Assembly: GCF_000003605.2 (NCBI RefSeq)
Contig: NW_003135343.1
Coordinates: forward strand, 135,820-165,105
Source: Saccoglossus kowalevskii
Taxonomy: Eukaryota > Hemichordata > Enteropneusta > Harrimaniidae
Reading direction: 5' to 3'
Length of the DNA stretch: 29,286 nt
The position numbers and the translations under genes were made by a program. Below the pieces are notes generated by a model. It saw nothing but the letters and a program-made list of their open reading frames with translations, had not been told where the DNA came from and searched no databases. How positions within the stretch are numbered: position 1 is the first letter of the stretch; every line of letters begins with the position of its first letter. This document shows, piece after piece, positions 10,301 to 20,399 of this stretch.

Positions 10301-12794
10301 AAGCGTTGGACAAACAGGAAACTACACAGCCCTTACACACTTTTAATTGTTTTCATTTTCGAAGGCTAACAGTTTCTGAATTGTTTGGTGATTGGTGTTG
10401 AATGTCGAATTCACACCTCTGTTCTTTTTTTTACCTCCATGCCTGCAGCTTGATCTGCATAATAATTTATGAAATAAGACCCGACGCGTTCACCTATTTT
10501 AACAAAATTTAAATTTATTTCTACGCGGCTGTCATTTAATTTAGTAACTGTGATTCGTCGGTTTATATAATTATTTTATAGTGATCACTATAGTCTGCAG
10601 CTGTTTAGAATGTCAAAATATGTTCTCTTTTATTTTAATTTTGAAAGTTTTACTCAGACGATCGATGAAATAAAATAGTGTAGTAACATGCCTAGTAACC
10701 TGCTAAATAACGAAATAATTCCGACGTCAAATTCTATTTTGTCCAGCGACAGTTTGCGCGCCGGTGACGATCACGGTGACCAGCTACACCAGAACGAACA
10801 TATTTCGCATCTAACTCAACCCCATGCAACAAAAATTGATACTATGTGTTCATTATGGTCCATTCTTCCTCGACGAACAAGTACATAAGTGAAAATTTAG
10901 TCAAAGACGAGAAAACTGCACAAGAAATTTGCCTTATTTACACGTATTGGCAATGCAAGCTGTCATGCGACTTCCCCTTCTGACGTCACAAGGGGAATTT
11001 CTGTGTGCAAATAAGAAGCTAATGAGGAGCCTTGTTTTAAAATACACAAAAATTAAGTTGCCGTAGATTGAGTTTAAAACACATTTTTTCACTTAAAAAA
11101 AATTCATGCTTAGAAACATAAAAATTAATAATATTTATGTATCAATGGATAATTTTAGACGTGAAAATAGCAGCCATTTCACAGGCACTTTAAGCTAATT
11201 AGCTTAAAGCTGCATCACTTTTCCGATACCAGTGAGTCCAGTTAGGTGACATGTGACATGTGAATGGTCAGCTAGATGCCACTTACCATAAAATGTTTAG
11301 CCCTTCTACCATGGTTTACAGATAAATTTAAAATAATAAAGTGATGCTTGGGGAAAAGGAACTAGCGTGTATTATTGGTGAAGACTTAGTAAAATGTTTT
11401 AGAAAATCCACGTAACAAGCTTTGCACATTGTGGCAGTGTTGTATTTTTATGGCATCCATTTACGACCCATAAAACTCAACGCTTCCCAAGTAGGTGACA
11501 TAAAAATGTCAAACATCAGAAATTCTGGCCTGGTGTGTTTATTGAATGACATTAGTGAGCCATATGCCTATATGGGGCACACCATAGACGTTTATCTACT
11601 TCTTACTATACTTACATTTGTTAAATGTTAATGTCCTTCATAATAAGCTCATAAAAAGATCCATATTGTTTGTATTGTTTGGGAGTTGGCATGTAGACGC
11701 CAAAATTGAATTAGAGTTGGCTGGTCTACAGGGCGCCATCAGCGTTCACTTTTACTTTTTAAAAGATTGACAAATATGGACAGCGAGTTGGCGGTTGTTG
11801 CAACACTTGGCGCGTCTTTAGACACACAGACATAATTTTGTCAAATACAAGTAATTTTCATCGACTTTTGTGTCTGTTATATGGCGAACAAAAGGCCAAT
11901 TATATCACGATGAAAGTCCTCGGGTCCAGCCTAAAATTGGTGACCATTTGACCTCTGATGATTTATTTGTGAGATGGTCTTGCATATAGGAATTGGTGAT
12001 ATATGGTGATGCTATATACAACGCTATTCAGTATTCTCTATTTAATATTATATGTCTGGTCCCACAATGTTTGCACTCACTTTTTAATTTCGTGGTGAGG
12101 ATGACAGAAATCTACACAATTGCTTAATTTTATTATCTTCATATGTAGATATATCGGGGGGGGATGAGCCGCTGAGTGTTACCTAATGTTGGCTCATGGC
12201 TATGACACAATAATAGACAAAATAATTGTATTGATCAATTCAGTTCCAAGAGTATTAAGTAGTATTCAAAAAAAGTACTGATACTCCGTGAAAAACAATC
12301 TAATATATGTGGGGTTGTGCTAGAGTAATGTTGATTCTTAATGTTATTATATGTTAATATATAACTCTGGCGACTGAGCCACGACTTGTTAAATTATGTA
12401 AAGTAAAACTTTTTTTAAAAAATACAACATACTTCATTTATAAGCAAATGGGGCTTACGGACCTATTTGTAAATATATAAAAACTTAAATAGTCTGTGGT
12501 CTTTTATTTACATGCGTGACTGGTCGTGTGCTCATGTAAAACCCCCGGGCACTGACTTCCGTGAACTCTCCATTGTTCTTTGTAAAACAAGACATAAAAT
12601 CAAACCTGTTGTGCATGTTTATCGATCTCTTTCATCCTTTCATAGTTTGGTATGAGTTTTTTCTTCTGTTCCCAGAAGATGTCTTCCATAGTAAGTGTAG
12701 TCGGTCCGTTTGTAAATTCACCGGTCCCCTTCTCAACGACCGGCCGCACCTTGCTCTTCTTTACCACAGTGGATTTTGAGGTTGAGCACCCCAT
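5721..12794 (-). CDS. KY/hillarin-like protein with intact transglutaminase-like core and four KY Ig-like repeats (gene 1)
   Basis: Joined exons are 12794-12606, 8155-7920, 7754-7579 and 7348-5721, giving 742 residues with no internal stop; every junction has AG/GT signals and phases 0, 2 and 1 match. The start MGCSTSK is a typical N-myristoylation/palmitoylation signal, and AAAAAAATGG is a good start context. Residues about 64-226 form a transglutaminase-like core: FRWEAEHIDYD, catalytic Cys130 in AVCAGYS, His177 in DHAWN, Asp192 in WYLCDCTW, then WNELYFLSEPE and HFP. Residues about 256-742 hold four repeats, repeats 2-4 starting at WGP/WGA (393, 515, 635). Known KY and hillarin proteins act at the cytoskeleton (muscle Z-disc, filamin in vertebrates); a cytosolic, membrane-attached role here is inference. 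Vertebrate KY is usually somewhat shorter. The triad suggests activity, but peptidase or transglutaminase activity is poorly established in this family. Paralogue: the gene at 24831-28828. Confidence 0.9.
7579..7754 (-). CDS. Gene 1 exon 3: second half of transglutaminase-like core (His and Asp)
   Basis: Acceptor TTTCAG, then IAALECVTISG, DHAWNKIKIDGQWYLCDCTW, ending phase 1 before a GTACAG donor. Provides catalytic His177 and Asp192 with the usual spacing of 15 residues. Confidence 0.9.
7920..8155 (-). CDS. Gene 1 exon 2: first half of transglutaminase-like core (catalytic Cys)
   Basis: Starts after an AG acceptor as APEEL and ends TGT GG before a GTGAGT donor (phase 2). Contains FRWEAEHIDYD and the nucleophile motif GRAVCAGYSELFKYLC, which is the diagnostic transglutaminase-like Cys motif. 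Confidence 0.9.
9570..11193 (+). mobile_element. Decayed TTAA-flanked DNA transposon with THAP remnant, Kolobok-like
   Basis: The ends are near-perfect inverted repeats: left TTAAAGTGCCTGTGCAATG from 9570, and the right end (11193 reading back) TTAAAGTGCCTGTGAAATG, one mismatch in 19. TTAA at both outer ends fits a TTAA target-site duplication. Inside is a degenerate THAP zinc finger (9917-10063). Known families: Kolobok transposons combine TTAA duplications with THAP-bearing transposases; P elements also carry THAP but duplicate 8 bp. No transposase catalytic region is readable, so the copy is non-autonomous. Sits in intron 1 of gene 1. Confidence 0.6.
9917..10063 (+). pseudogene. THAP-type zinc finger remnant (transposase N-terminus)
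   Basis: The frame starting at 9917 reads RCCVVGSCSE, then YTFLIDPKVRHQWTKAT, a stop at 10022, and further on GKKCPLH. This gives C-x4-C, 37 residues, C-x2-H with the conserved tryptophan after the DP..R element, as in THAP C2CH fingers. An in-frame stop and no in-frame initiator show it is dead. It may be the relic of the DNA-binding domain of the surrounding transposon. Confidence 0.5.
12606..12794 (-). CDS. Gene 1 exon 1: lipidation signal and N-terminal region
   Basis: 63 codons, ending at HAQQ before the donor GTTTG (phase 0). Gly2 and Cys3 are placed for myristoylation and palmitoylation. The stretch MEDIFWEQKKKLIPNYERM matches the same region of gene 2 (MEDTFWEKKKILIPDYERM), where it is on a separate exon; gene 1 lacks that intron. 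Confidence 0.85.
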
Positions 12795-12817
12795 TTTTTT
12801 AAGTCAAGGTATAATTT

Positions 12818-13065
12818 CTGAAAAAGGTAAGAATTTCATACTGAATGGGAAGGAAGAGATGTATTAGAAACACCAGAAACAGTTTGTTTATAGACATAAC
12901 CCCACAGTTCGCACGAGAACGCCAGCTAGGAATCCTCGGGGACCGGACGGAGCTACGTCACAAGACGTTCCACGTTGCTAAGACGCGCACCAATGTACAC
13001 GTATTTCTATGGGCTAAGCGCGCGCTGCTGAAGAACGCGGATCGCCGATCGAAGACTCGGTGAAA
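12818..13065 (-). promoter_or_regulatory. Probable CpG-rich promoter region of gene 1
   Basis: The stretch about 12905-13065 is markedly GC- and CpG-rich against an AT-rich background and lies just upstream of the gene 1 start. On the minus strand a TATAAA lies at 12892-12887 and an inverted CCAAT box at 12990-12994. An acceptor-like TTTTTCAG ends at 12818, 23 bases before the ATG, so a 5' untranslated intron is an alternative reading. Transcription start not determined. Confidence 0.35.
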
Positions 13066-13069
13066 ATTT

Positions 13070-15500
13070 GAGAAAACAACAGGGATTCAACTTTGAAGTA
13101 ATTCCGAACAATCAAATTTATATGCGTTACACACGCAGGGGTAATCTTGTTACACTGTTCAGGGGAGTCTCAACACCAACCCCAAAGTACCGTTTTCTGA
13201 GAGTTTTCGGCCTTTGTTTGCACCGTGATGGTTGCCATGCGATGAAAATGCCTGGATGTCCGCCCCCGAAAATATGACCTACGTTGTGGAATATTTCACA
13301 AGCGTTCAAATGGGACTATCAGACTTACACCACGAAAACGTGCACAGCAGTGAACATAGGTGTATTGTACACTTTTGTCATTTGCTGATAGGTGATACTT
13401 TAACAAAACAACAACATGACCACCAAGGCTTCTATTATCTGTTAACGTGTTGTAACTGTTGATTCAAAACCCGTGCTCGGCCAACTTTCTCGATACGACA
13501 AGATTGACGACAAGAGCTACAAAGTATCAGAGTTGTATTACCTGTTATTACAGAGAGATGTGCCTGCCGTTGAACAGCGCTAATGCACGTTGTTATGCAC
13601 ACGATCACGGCATTTTGCTGGTGTGTCAGAGTGCGTTACTCGCTACAGACACTGTATAGGAACGTGAGCATTGTATTGCCGGTGCGTGTATCAGTTGTAC
13701 TTTATCGATTACTTGTGACTTGTATTCATGTCGAGACGTGTTATTTGTTTTGTTAAAGTCACATTTTAAGAATCATCAGCGTTGTAGTGTGGACAAAACG
13801 TTCATGCTGCCACTTGAGTGCCAGTTTCTAACAAAACATAGTCTTACAGAGAGCCAGTCACGCGAGAAGTGAAAGGGTGTAGGTGACAGCTACATAACGA
13901 CTACTAATATTTACCTTCAAACATTCGCACTGGGCAGACACGCTTGGCTTGGTGTTAGTGACTGTCTTACACGACGACGGTATGGTACTTGGAATACGCT
14001 AATTCAGTGATCAGTGACTACTGCGTGCGGGGTAACAAACACGGAAAAAAAACTTTGAGGTTACCCTGTGAAAGAAAGGTCATGCCGACTAGTACCTATA
14101 TAACTTACATGGCAACCGACTGTTGCTTTATTTATAATTATGTCGCCAGGATACGGTAATCTGATATGGTGTGCCGCGAAAAAACAGTACGCAGAATATT
14201 ATGGCTATTTTTTTTTTACGAAATGTTTTTGGTACACTCACACGGACGTTGTCACTGTAAATAAAAATTCGAAATTTCTATCCGCTCGTCCCTTTGATTA
14301 TATTAATTACCTATCCCCGTCTATACAGAAAAGTTGAATTTTTAATTGAACTATAATGTTAACCTGTAAAACACAACACATACCAGAATTGTAGCATTGT
14401 GTGATTTGTTTTTGCCATATCCCGGGGTCTAGCCGTCTGTGGTTGAAAAACAAACACCTGGCGATCAAGTAAGGGCCTACTCGCAACGTAACAAATGATC
14501 GCATTTACAGCAGATTGCTCATCGCTCCAAACAATGTTGCGGGGAAGCTGTTGATTAGAAATTTGGAATTTAGTATTTATGCAAAACCAATTCTTTTAGC
14601 AAAGGGCGTATCAACAATAAGATTTACAAGAAGCCGAGTTACTAGTTTTTTTTTATTTATTTTTTATTTTTACACAGTTTTTGCACACAAGTATTATGAA
14701 CACTGAGACATTTTCGAAAACATTGCATTGCGAGATTTTAGTCTGCCGAGGAAGCAAACTCTCCTTCTGGTAAGCGTTTTGTATCGTAAATCTTATTCAT
14801 CTGTTTGCAATCCATCAGCTTTTGTCGGCCTTCAAAGTTTCAGGACTCTACTCCAGCAGAGTCAGTCAACGCGTTCTTTGTCGCGGCTGCGTTTATCATG
14901 GCAAAATCCAACTCTTTAAAGCGAGATGGTCGTCACCTGCGCACGCGCGGGAATGAAGTTATTTTCTACATCTCAAAATGGCCACCGCGTCGTTTGTTAT
15001 TCCATAAGTCACATTATAACGACCGTAAAGCTACTTATCATCGTAACACTACGATAAAGTCTTTCCGTTTTTAGACTTTGTGAAATTCTTTCGTTTTTTG
15101 TTTCGTTTTTTTTTTAACCAAAAAGAAAATAAGGGATTATTTACAGGGAAAGTAGGAAATAAATTAAGAATAAATCATAAGTGACGAAATGTATTCAATA
15201 TAAACCCACCAATATTAATTATTATAATTACACGTGAATATTAACACTAATTGACTATATTCTCCATATTTTTGCATTTCTTTTGTATTGAACTAATAGT
15301 GAAATATGTAATGTGTTAATTTAATTTATTTAACTGATTTATGGAAAATGACATCGATTATTTTATTAAGTAAGAATACTGTATTTCCCATAAAAATACT
15401 TAAAGTCTTTATCGTATTGTTATTGTATGAATAGTTCTGTGAACAACGTATTGTATATGATAGTATGCAGTAATATCATATATCTGTCATCGTAACGCCA
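13070..15500. other. Non-coding stretch, no gene recognised
   Basis: Several short open frames but no recognised domain, no consistent splice structure. Contains one end of the GC-rich palindromic repeat (about 14915-14955). Could include 5' untranslated sequence of gene 1. Confidence 0.5.
14915..14955 (+). repeat. Repeat B end, second copy
   Basis: TTTAAAGCGAGATGGTCGTC followed by ACCTGCGCACGCGCGGGAAT, shared with both ends of 22570-22730. Confidence 0.5.
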
Positions 15501-15578
15501 TAAATTACAGCGTGCCATATTTTTGCGGTATTTTACGGGTTATTTTATTCTTACTATATTAGGAAATGCGAATTCCTT
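15501..15578 (+). repeat. Dispersed repeat family A, copy 1 (5' part)
   Basis: Shares TTACAGCGTGCC...TTTTGCGGTATTTTAC.GG.TATTTTATTC and ATTAGGAAATGCGAATTCC with three other places in the window. Confidence 0.75.
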
Positions 15579-15637
15579 GGGCCGCAAAAGTCCAATAATT
15601 AATAGGCCGAATATGTGTACAACGTTTGATTTTTACA

Positions 15638-15744
15638 GGGTAGCGCTAGACAATGATGATGAACGAGTCAAATTTATGGATGAGCTATTCACATTGATCA
15701 ACTCAGCAGTAAACTGTACTTATATCGGAAAGTTCAAAAGTTGA
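15638..15744 (+). other. Possible orphan exon or retroelement fragment
   Basis: After an acceptor-like TTTTTACAG the frame reads VALDNDDERVKFMDELF and LINSAVNCTYIGKFKS to a TGA. Composition looks protein-like (acidic and amphipathic) unlike neighbouring random frames. No family recognised and no upstream exon found. Confidence 0.25.
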
Positions 15745-15759
15745 TATTTCATAATTATG

Positions 15760-18090
15760 TCACCGTTTTATGTGACGAGCGAAGGACATTTTTTAGTTAC
15801 AACATCCGCATGGGGATAGCTCGTTGTCACGCACCCGGAAATTTAAGTTATACGTACCGGCACAATTTGCAAGATGACGAATATTGAAACGAGTTCGGTT
15901 GCAAATTGAGTTTAATATCACCAATATCAATAAAATGTTCACTCGTCGATCTGTTGTCGGAATAGTCTCATCATATCAAGTGGTTTAATGTAAGACGGCG
16001 CCGTATATTCATATATATGGTGAGAACTATTTGTTTTCTATGCAATAATTTACATTATTTATTTAGTGAAGAATGACATCCCTTGACAAAATTGCACGAG
16101 ATTTCTGTTCTTATGCAGTGTTCAAACCAAAGAATAATGTTACTCTTGGGAGATGCTATGTTTTGTTTAATATCTCATTAAGCGAGTATGATAAAGCATA
16201 ATAAGTATAAAGAAGCATATTTTGCACAATTTGTCATTCACACGTGTACATGTGTATTCGAGTGTTTTGTTTCACAATGATACCTACTATATGACAAACT
16301 CGTTTCGTTTCTCATTATGAATATTGTTATCCTGGACTAACCACATGCAATACCATAAGTGATTTTGTCACCGCCCGAATTTACCCTGATATAAGCCTGG
16401 TCTAACTATTCAGTTTGATACTCTAATCAAAATGTAAATGTTTCATCCAGTACATTTTCGGATTTGTTAGATGTGACGTTAAAATGTGCACATAATGGAA
16501 ATTGAATAATTGCGTCATTTGCATGACTGTGTTTCGTTGATATTTGGGGGTATTTACAATTTATATATATACAATTTATAAGCTAAATGAAACAACGATA
16601 ACTGTCATAGTATTATTAGAACCAAAAATAAGGAACTAGTTTTCATTAATTTACTAGTTCTTAAAATAATTCAAAATTACTGAAAATGAGACAGGTTATG
16701 CTCTGGAATTAGGCGAAGTCATGTCATCAAGTGATATATAACTACTGTTATGCTAAACAAACACTAAACCACCCAAGGTCATACACGAAACACGCAGGGA
16801 AAATATAACCGAACTTATTTGTTTCGAACTGATAATAACAGTAATGTGCAATGCTCATTCAGGTATTCAAAGCTAATATTGTTATAACACTATCTACCCA
16901 ATATTTATATAATTTCAAAACGTACTATCGGACGTTAAGGTCAATAATACGCTTTCTATTAGGGAAGATAAATATCATACTGTTAAATATGTATGTCGGC
17001 CATCCAAACAAATTAAAATGTAGTTAACATTTAATGTCCTTAGTATATGCATAATACTCATAACATAATGAACATGCATAACGAAATTTTAGCATATAAA
17101 GAGTGGTGTGCATAAAGCAGAATTGTCAAGCCCGGTTTCTGTGTGACTTTCCAAACTTTTTGCTTGTTGGACATGCTTGAGAGTGGTATTTTCACCTTCT
17201 TTTTTTGTTTCTACGAAATAAACCATACCTAGGTCTGACACTGTGAAAGTTGTATACATCCATGCACAAATGCAATAATTGCTTAGGGCTGAATAAATTT
17301 AACCAATAAGCATAAATAAAAAAATGTACGAGTCAGTTAAAGTGCTCAAAATAAAATCTACTATATTCAGTTAAATTACGCGAAATCAAATATTGCAATA
17401 TCAATGGATAGTTGAGAGTCAAGCAGGTCAATTTTCTGGTTGGTTGGTTGTGATGACAGTTGCTGAAATGTAGGATATCTCGGGTAACGTCGTGAAATAC
17501 AACATTCGAAGATAAACACGTCATATAATGGAGGTATATTAACTTAAGAATTTTTGTAATAACTGCAATTGTGCAACGGTTTTTAAATGAATTATCTTTT
17601 AGCAATCTTTAAATGGCAGTGAACAGAAAACACGTAGTAATCTTAGAATATTTTAATTTTTCTATTTGTTCCCAAGTTTGATGTCACGGTAAGGTAAATT
17701 TCAGTAACGTGCATTTGTATGCACATATATTGCGCTCAAACTGGTGGCGATATTTTATTTGTGTATGTACATTTGTGCCAAAAATGTGTCTGTCATTATA
17801 TCAAAATTAATAGTTTTTTTGTTTTTCGATCAACAATAATGAAACAAGGAAAATGTAAACTTTTGTTTTTTAAGTTGAGTATTTAATATTAGGTTAGTGT
17901 TTGTTAAACATAAAAACATACGTATTTCAACAAAACGCATCCACTCATTTAGCAAATGAGGTCTGGTTATCGAATTGGTGCATGTCTTTATATTTTGTAC
18001 ACTTCACACGATGTGTTATTTTATTATAAGTGCGTAACCTTGGTGATGTTGTTGGGATCTAAATAAAAGAGCTTTATAATATTTTTTTAT
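15760..18090. other. Non-coding stretch, no gene recognised
   Basis: AT-rich, dense stops, nothing recognised; an upstream exon of sPLA2 could be hidden here. Confidence 0.5.
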
Positions 18091-18116
18091 TACAGGAAAT
18101 TTTAAAATTCATACTG

Positions 18117-18132
18117 ATGGTAGGATTGTTTG
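18117..18132 (+). CDS. sPLA2 exon 1 (probable start of signal peptide)
   Basis: ATG at 18117 reads MVGLF and stops at a strong GTGAGT donor in phase 1. Joined to the phase-1 acceptor at 18652 it gives a hydrophobic VGLFGLVLTL core before KVRHRR. The open frame extends upstream to an acceptor-like TTATTACAG ending at 18095, so the true initiator could lie in an earlier exon. Inference from splice phase and hydrophobicity only. Confidence 0.45.
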
Positions 18133-19638
18133 GTGAGTAAGATCGTCATTAGGTGTACTTCAAACTTTTTTAATTAATATGAGGTTGTCACGAGGTTTAG
18201 GGCAGAACCAGCAAACTTCTTTGTGTGGAGTTCGGTCAAACCCTGGTGGCAGCCATATTTTTTTATTATTAGAGGACGCTTACGCGCGTAAATCATTCCA
18301 TAATTAGAATTCGCATTTTCCAATATGGTAGGATAAAAATACCCTGTAAAATACTGCCAAATTACGGCACGCTGTAACTTATGGCAATACAGAGACAGAT
18401 GTATAATATTATAATACAATATACATATAATAACATGCGCTACCGATTTTTGAAATAAACACATGTTGCTTCTATGCAAAAAAAATAACAATTATTAGCA
18501 GGGAAATTACCTAAATGATTGTGTTTTTGCAAACCTATAAGTGTGTTTTTGTATGTCTTTCTGGTGAACCTTCCCTCAACTGCAATACGACTCGTCAATC
18601 ACATGTTCGTTGTTTTCCCTTTTAATTTTGACTACAATTCCATTATGCTAGGGCTTGTACTCACACTCCAGAAAGTACGTCATCGCCGTAATTTAATTCA
18701 GTTTGGGGACATGATTATGTGTGCCACCAACTTGGGGGTAATTGATGGGCTGCGTACGTACAATGGCTATGGATGTTACTGTGGATTGGGAGGTGGAGGC
18801 ATACCACTAGATGACACTGATACGTGAGTTATATTACGGTTGGCTGTTCATTGGAACTGTAACGCACTAGTTTCAAGATTCTCCACGAGTGCACAATTTA
18901 TACTTGATCTATGAATTAAAAATTTGAACTTTTTATGGATCTCTGCTTTCTTTATCAAAAATAGTGTTATGAGGCTTTCGGTGTAACTATAATGCATAAA
19001 ATGATATGGCACTAGAGCCATTTTGAATCCCATTTGAAAAACAAAATGACGTGCATCAAGTTCCCGTACTGTCCAATGTATGCACCAAGTTTCAACAAAA
19101 TCCATCTGTAAACAGTGACTGGTGTCTATGATATGGTATATAATAGAAATCACATATATATATATACTCGCACACAGGTGCTGCCAGGTTCACGATGCGT
19201 GTTATAATTATGGCACGTCCGGTTGTTGGTGGCTGAAACAGTACTTTGTCTTGTACGACTATACCAAAGACAACTGTGGTACAGATTCCGCTGAAATTAA
19301 CTGCAGTGAGTATCATTACCAATGTTAATCTCTCTGTCTGGTACGACGTGTTTACTTTCTTTGTCGTACACACGTACTTCCGTTCAAATGTAAATCTTGC
19401 AGTTCTAGCAAGTTGAGAGCGTATTTCCTATTTTTTTTTAAATTATGTGTAGACACTCGACAATTGGTCTATTGTTTATTGTTCTGTTTCAGAGACGGTC
19501 GACCAATACGGTGATGACAATGATGCGGCATGTAAAGCAGCTATATGCAAATGTGATTCGGACGCCGCCTTGTGTTTTGCCCGGAATAGGGATTCACAGG
19601 ATGACAAGTATGAAGACTATGATAAATCGTTATGCTAA
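18117..19638 (+). CDS. Secreted phospholipase A2, group I/II-like
   Basis: Calcium-dependent sPLA2, which hydrolyses the sn-2 ester of phospholipids outside the cell. Exons: 18117-18132 (probable), 18652-18823, 19178-19305, 19493-19638; phases 1, 2 and 1 join cleanly. Visible features: calcium loop [11 protein letters not shown], active site CCQVHDACY (His48/Asp49 equivalents), and [11 protein letters not shown] with the Asp99 equivalent. A hydrophobic leader is followed by basic KVRHRR and then the likely mature start NLIQF, suggesting a propeptide cut; the mature chain is about 135 residues and Cys-rich. Splits before CCQ and after the INC motif match mammalian group IB gene structure as I know it. 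Digestive, defensive or venom roles cannot be told apart from sequence. The next genes either side are KY-like and on different pathways. Confidence 0.88.
18180..18385 (-). repeat. Dispersed repeat family A, copy 2
   Basis: Inverted copy; reads from TTACAGCGTGCCGTAATTTG at about 18382 through ATATTGGAAAATGCGAATTC to AGCGTCCTCTAATAATAAAA and a region with TTTGACCG. Lies inside the first intron of sPLA2. Confidence 0.8.
18652..18823 (+). CDS. sPLA2 exon 2: end of leader, propeptide, calcium loop
   Basis: Acceptor TAG preceded by a T-rich tract and a TTGAC branch-like site. An alternative acceptor CAG at 18671 would start at KVRHRR in phase 0. Encodes GDMIMC and [11 protein letters not shown], ending DDTD before GTGAGT (phase 2). 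Confidence 0.82.
19178..19305 (+). CDS. sPLA2 exon 3: active site
   Basis: Acceptor CACACAG; begins with CCQVHDACY carrying the catalytic His and the metal-binding Asp. Ends AAC TGC A before GTGAGT (phase 1). Confidence 0.9.
19493..19638 (+). CDS. sPLA2 exon 4: C-terminal helix and stop
   Basis: Acceptor TGTTTCAG; reads K-TVDQYGDD, then [20 protein letters not shown] and an acidic tail ending KSLC and TAA. The third disulfide helix and Asp99 equivalent are here. Confidence 0.9.
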
Positions 19639-19687
19639 CTGGGCTTCACCATTAGTCGTTCTTAAAGCAAAAAATAGAAAAAGACAT

Positions 19688-19693
19688 AATAAA
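19688..19693 (+). terminator. Polyadenylation signal AATAAA of sPLA2
   Basis: AATAAA 50 bases after the stop codon, followed by a T/GT-rich stretch near 19744-19766, as expected for cleavage and polyadenylation. Confidence 0.6.
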
Positions 19694-19769
19694 ATGTTTC
19701 AGCTTGCATAGTCGCATTGAGTTACAATATTATGTAAAAATCTCGGGTTTTTTTGTTTTGTTTTTTCAA

Positions 19770-20090
19770 ACGTGATACAATATTCCCATTTTTAGTAGCA
19801 GAAACCACATTAGCACGTATTTTAAGCGACCTCCACTTGGGCCAATACCCTTGAACTTATAAGTTATATACTTTGTATAGACAGAACCTGGAAAGGTACT
19901 ACTTTCATTTATCATACATAAATCTGTGACGTGAGCATTTGTTGTATCACATCTCATTATAAAGAGTAAGTCCTTGTCATGTGCATAGAAATACAATTTT
20001 TCAGACGACTTGCAACGACTATTTAAACAAATATTTGTTGTTACATCGCATCGGTGACCGATGCATTCTGGACCCCAATCTACAATTGAT
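19770..20090 (-). other. Open reading stretch downstream of the KY fragment, not recognised
   Basis: About 105 codons without a stop from roughly 20088 to 19769, including WGPECIGHRCDVTTN, CKSSEKLYFYAHDKDLLF and RCDTTNAHVTDLC. It begins at the WGP of the KY fragment and has the length of about one KY repeat, but only WGP is a firm match. It may be diverged repeat 3 or an unrelated cysteine-containing exon. Confidence 0.3.
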
Positions 20091-20360
20091 GGGATAACTC
20101 TTCATGAGGATTGTTTTCAAATATAATCCCCATTCTAGAGACACATGTTACCAGTTACCAGGGGTCAAACTGGTCTGTGACAGATAGTGGGACGATTTCT
20201 ATAGAACTTACAAAGTGGTGGAGTTGCAGCCAGCATATGCCTTTTTTTTCTCCCCGTAATTCTTCAGATTGGCCACCATTTAAAACTGCACACATTCCGA
20301 TAATAAGTGTGTCTGATAACCAGGAAGCGCGACTACCCGCTTTGTTGTTCCACTTCCAGT
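20063..20360 (-). pseudogene. Broken fragment of a third KY-like gene (KY repeat 2 to start of repeat 3)
   Basis: The minus strand from 20360 reads TTKRVVALPGYQTHLLSE, close to gene 1 repeat 2 (LVVTLPDYQTNLLSE). A stop/frame change at about 20281 is followed in another frame by NGGQSEELRGEKKG, matching gene 1 GSKSEELHG...EKNG, then a stop at 20157-20155. WGPE at 20077-20066 sits where repeat 3 should start. The nucleotide match to 6590-6680 is visible by eye. No transglutaminase core is seen nearby, so this is a partial, dead copy. Confidence 0.7.
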
Positions 20361-20399
20361 AAAATCTTCAAACCAGGGAACACCTCGGCAGGAATATAC

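Larger units (their letters stand above)
8156..12605 (-). other. Gene 1 intron 1 (4.45 kb)
   Basis: The exon 1 donor and exon 2 acceptor are both phase 0, so no further coding exon is required, and gene 2 has none here. Apart from the transposon at 9570-11193, I found only AT-rich unique-looking sequence; open frames at 8235-8474 and 9070-9279 show no family signature. Confidence 0.7.

Noticed and set aside
10688-10888. 66-codon frame inside the transposon as a transposase piece
   Set aside because: No DDE-type or other transposase motif visible; not supported as coding.
10981-10988. CRE palindrome TGACGTCA (also at 1113)
   Set aside because: Single short motifs, one inside a decayed transposon; no promoter context.
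18848-19153. 101-codon minus-strand frame
   Set aside because: Lies within the sPLA2 intron, with no family features.
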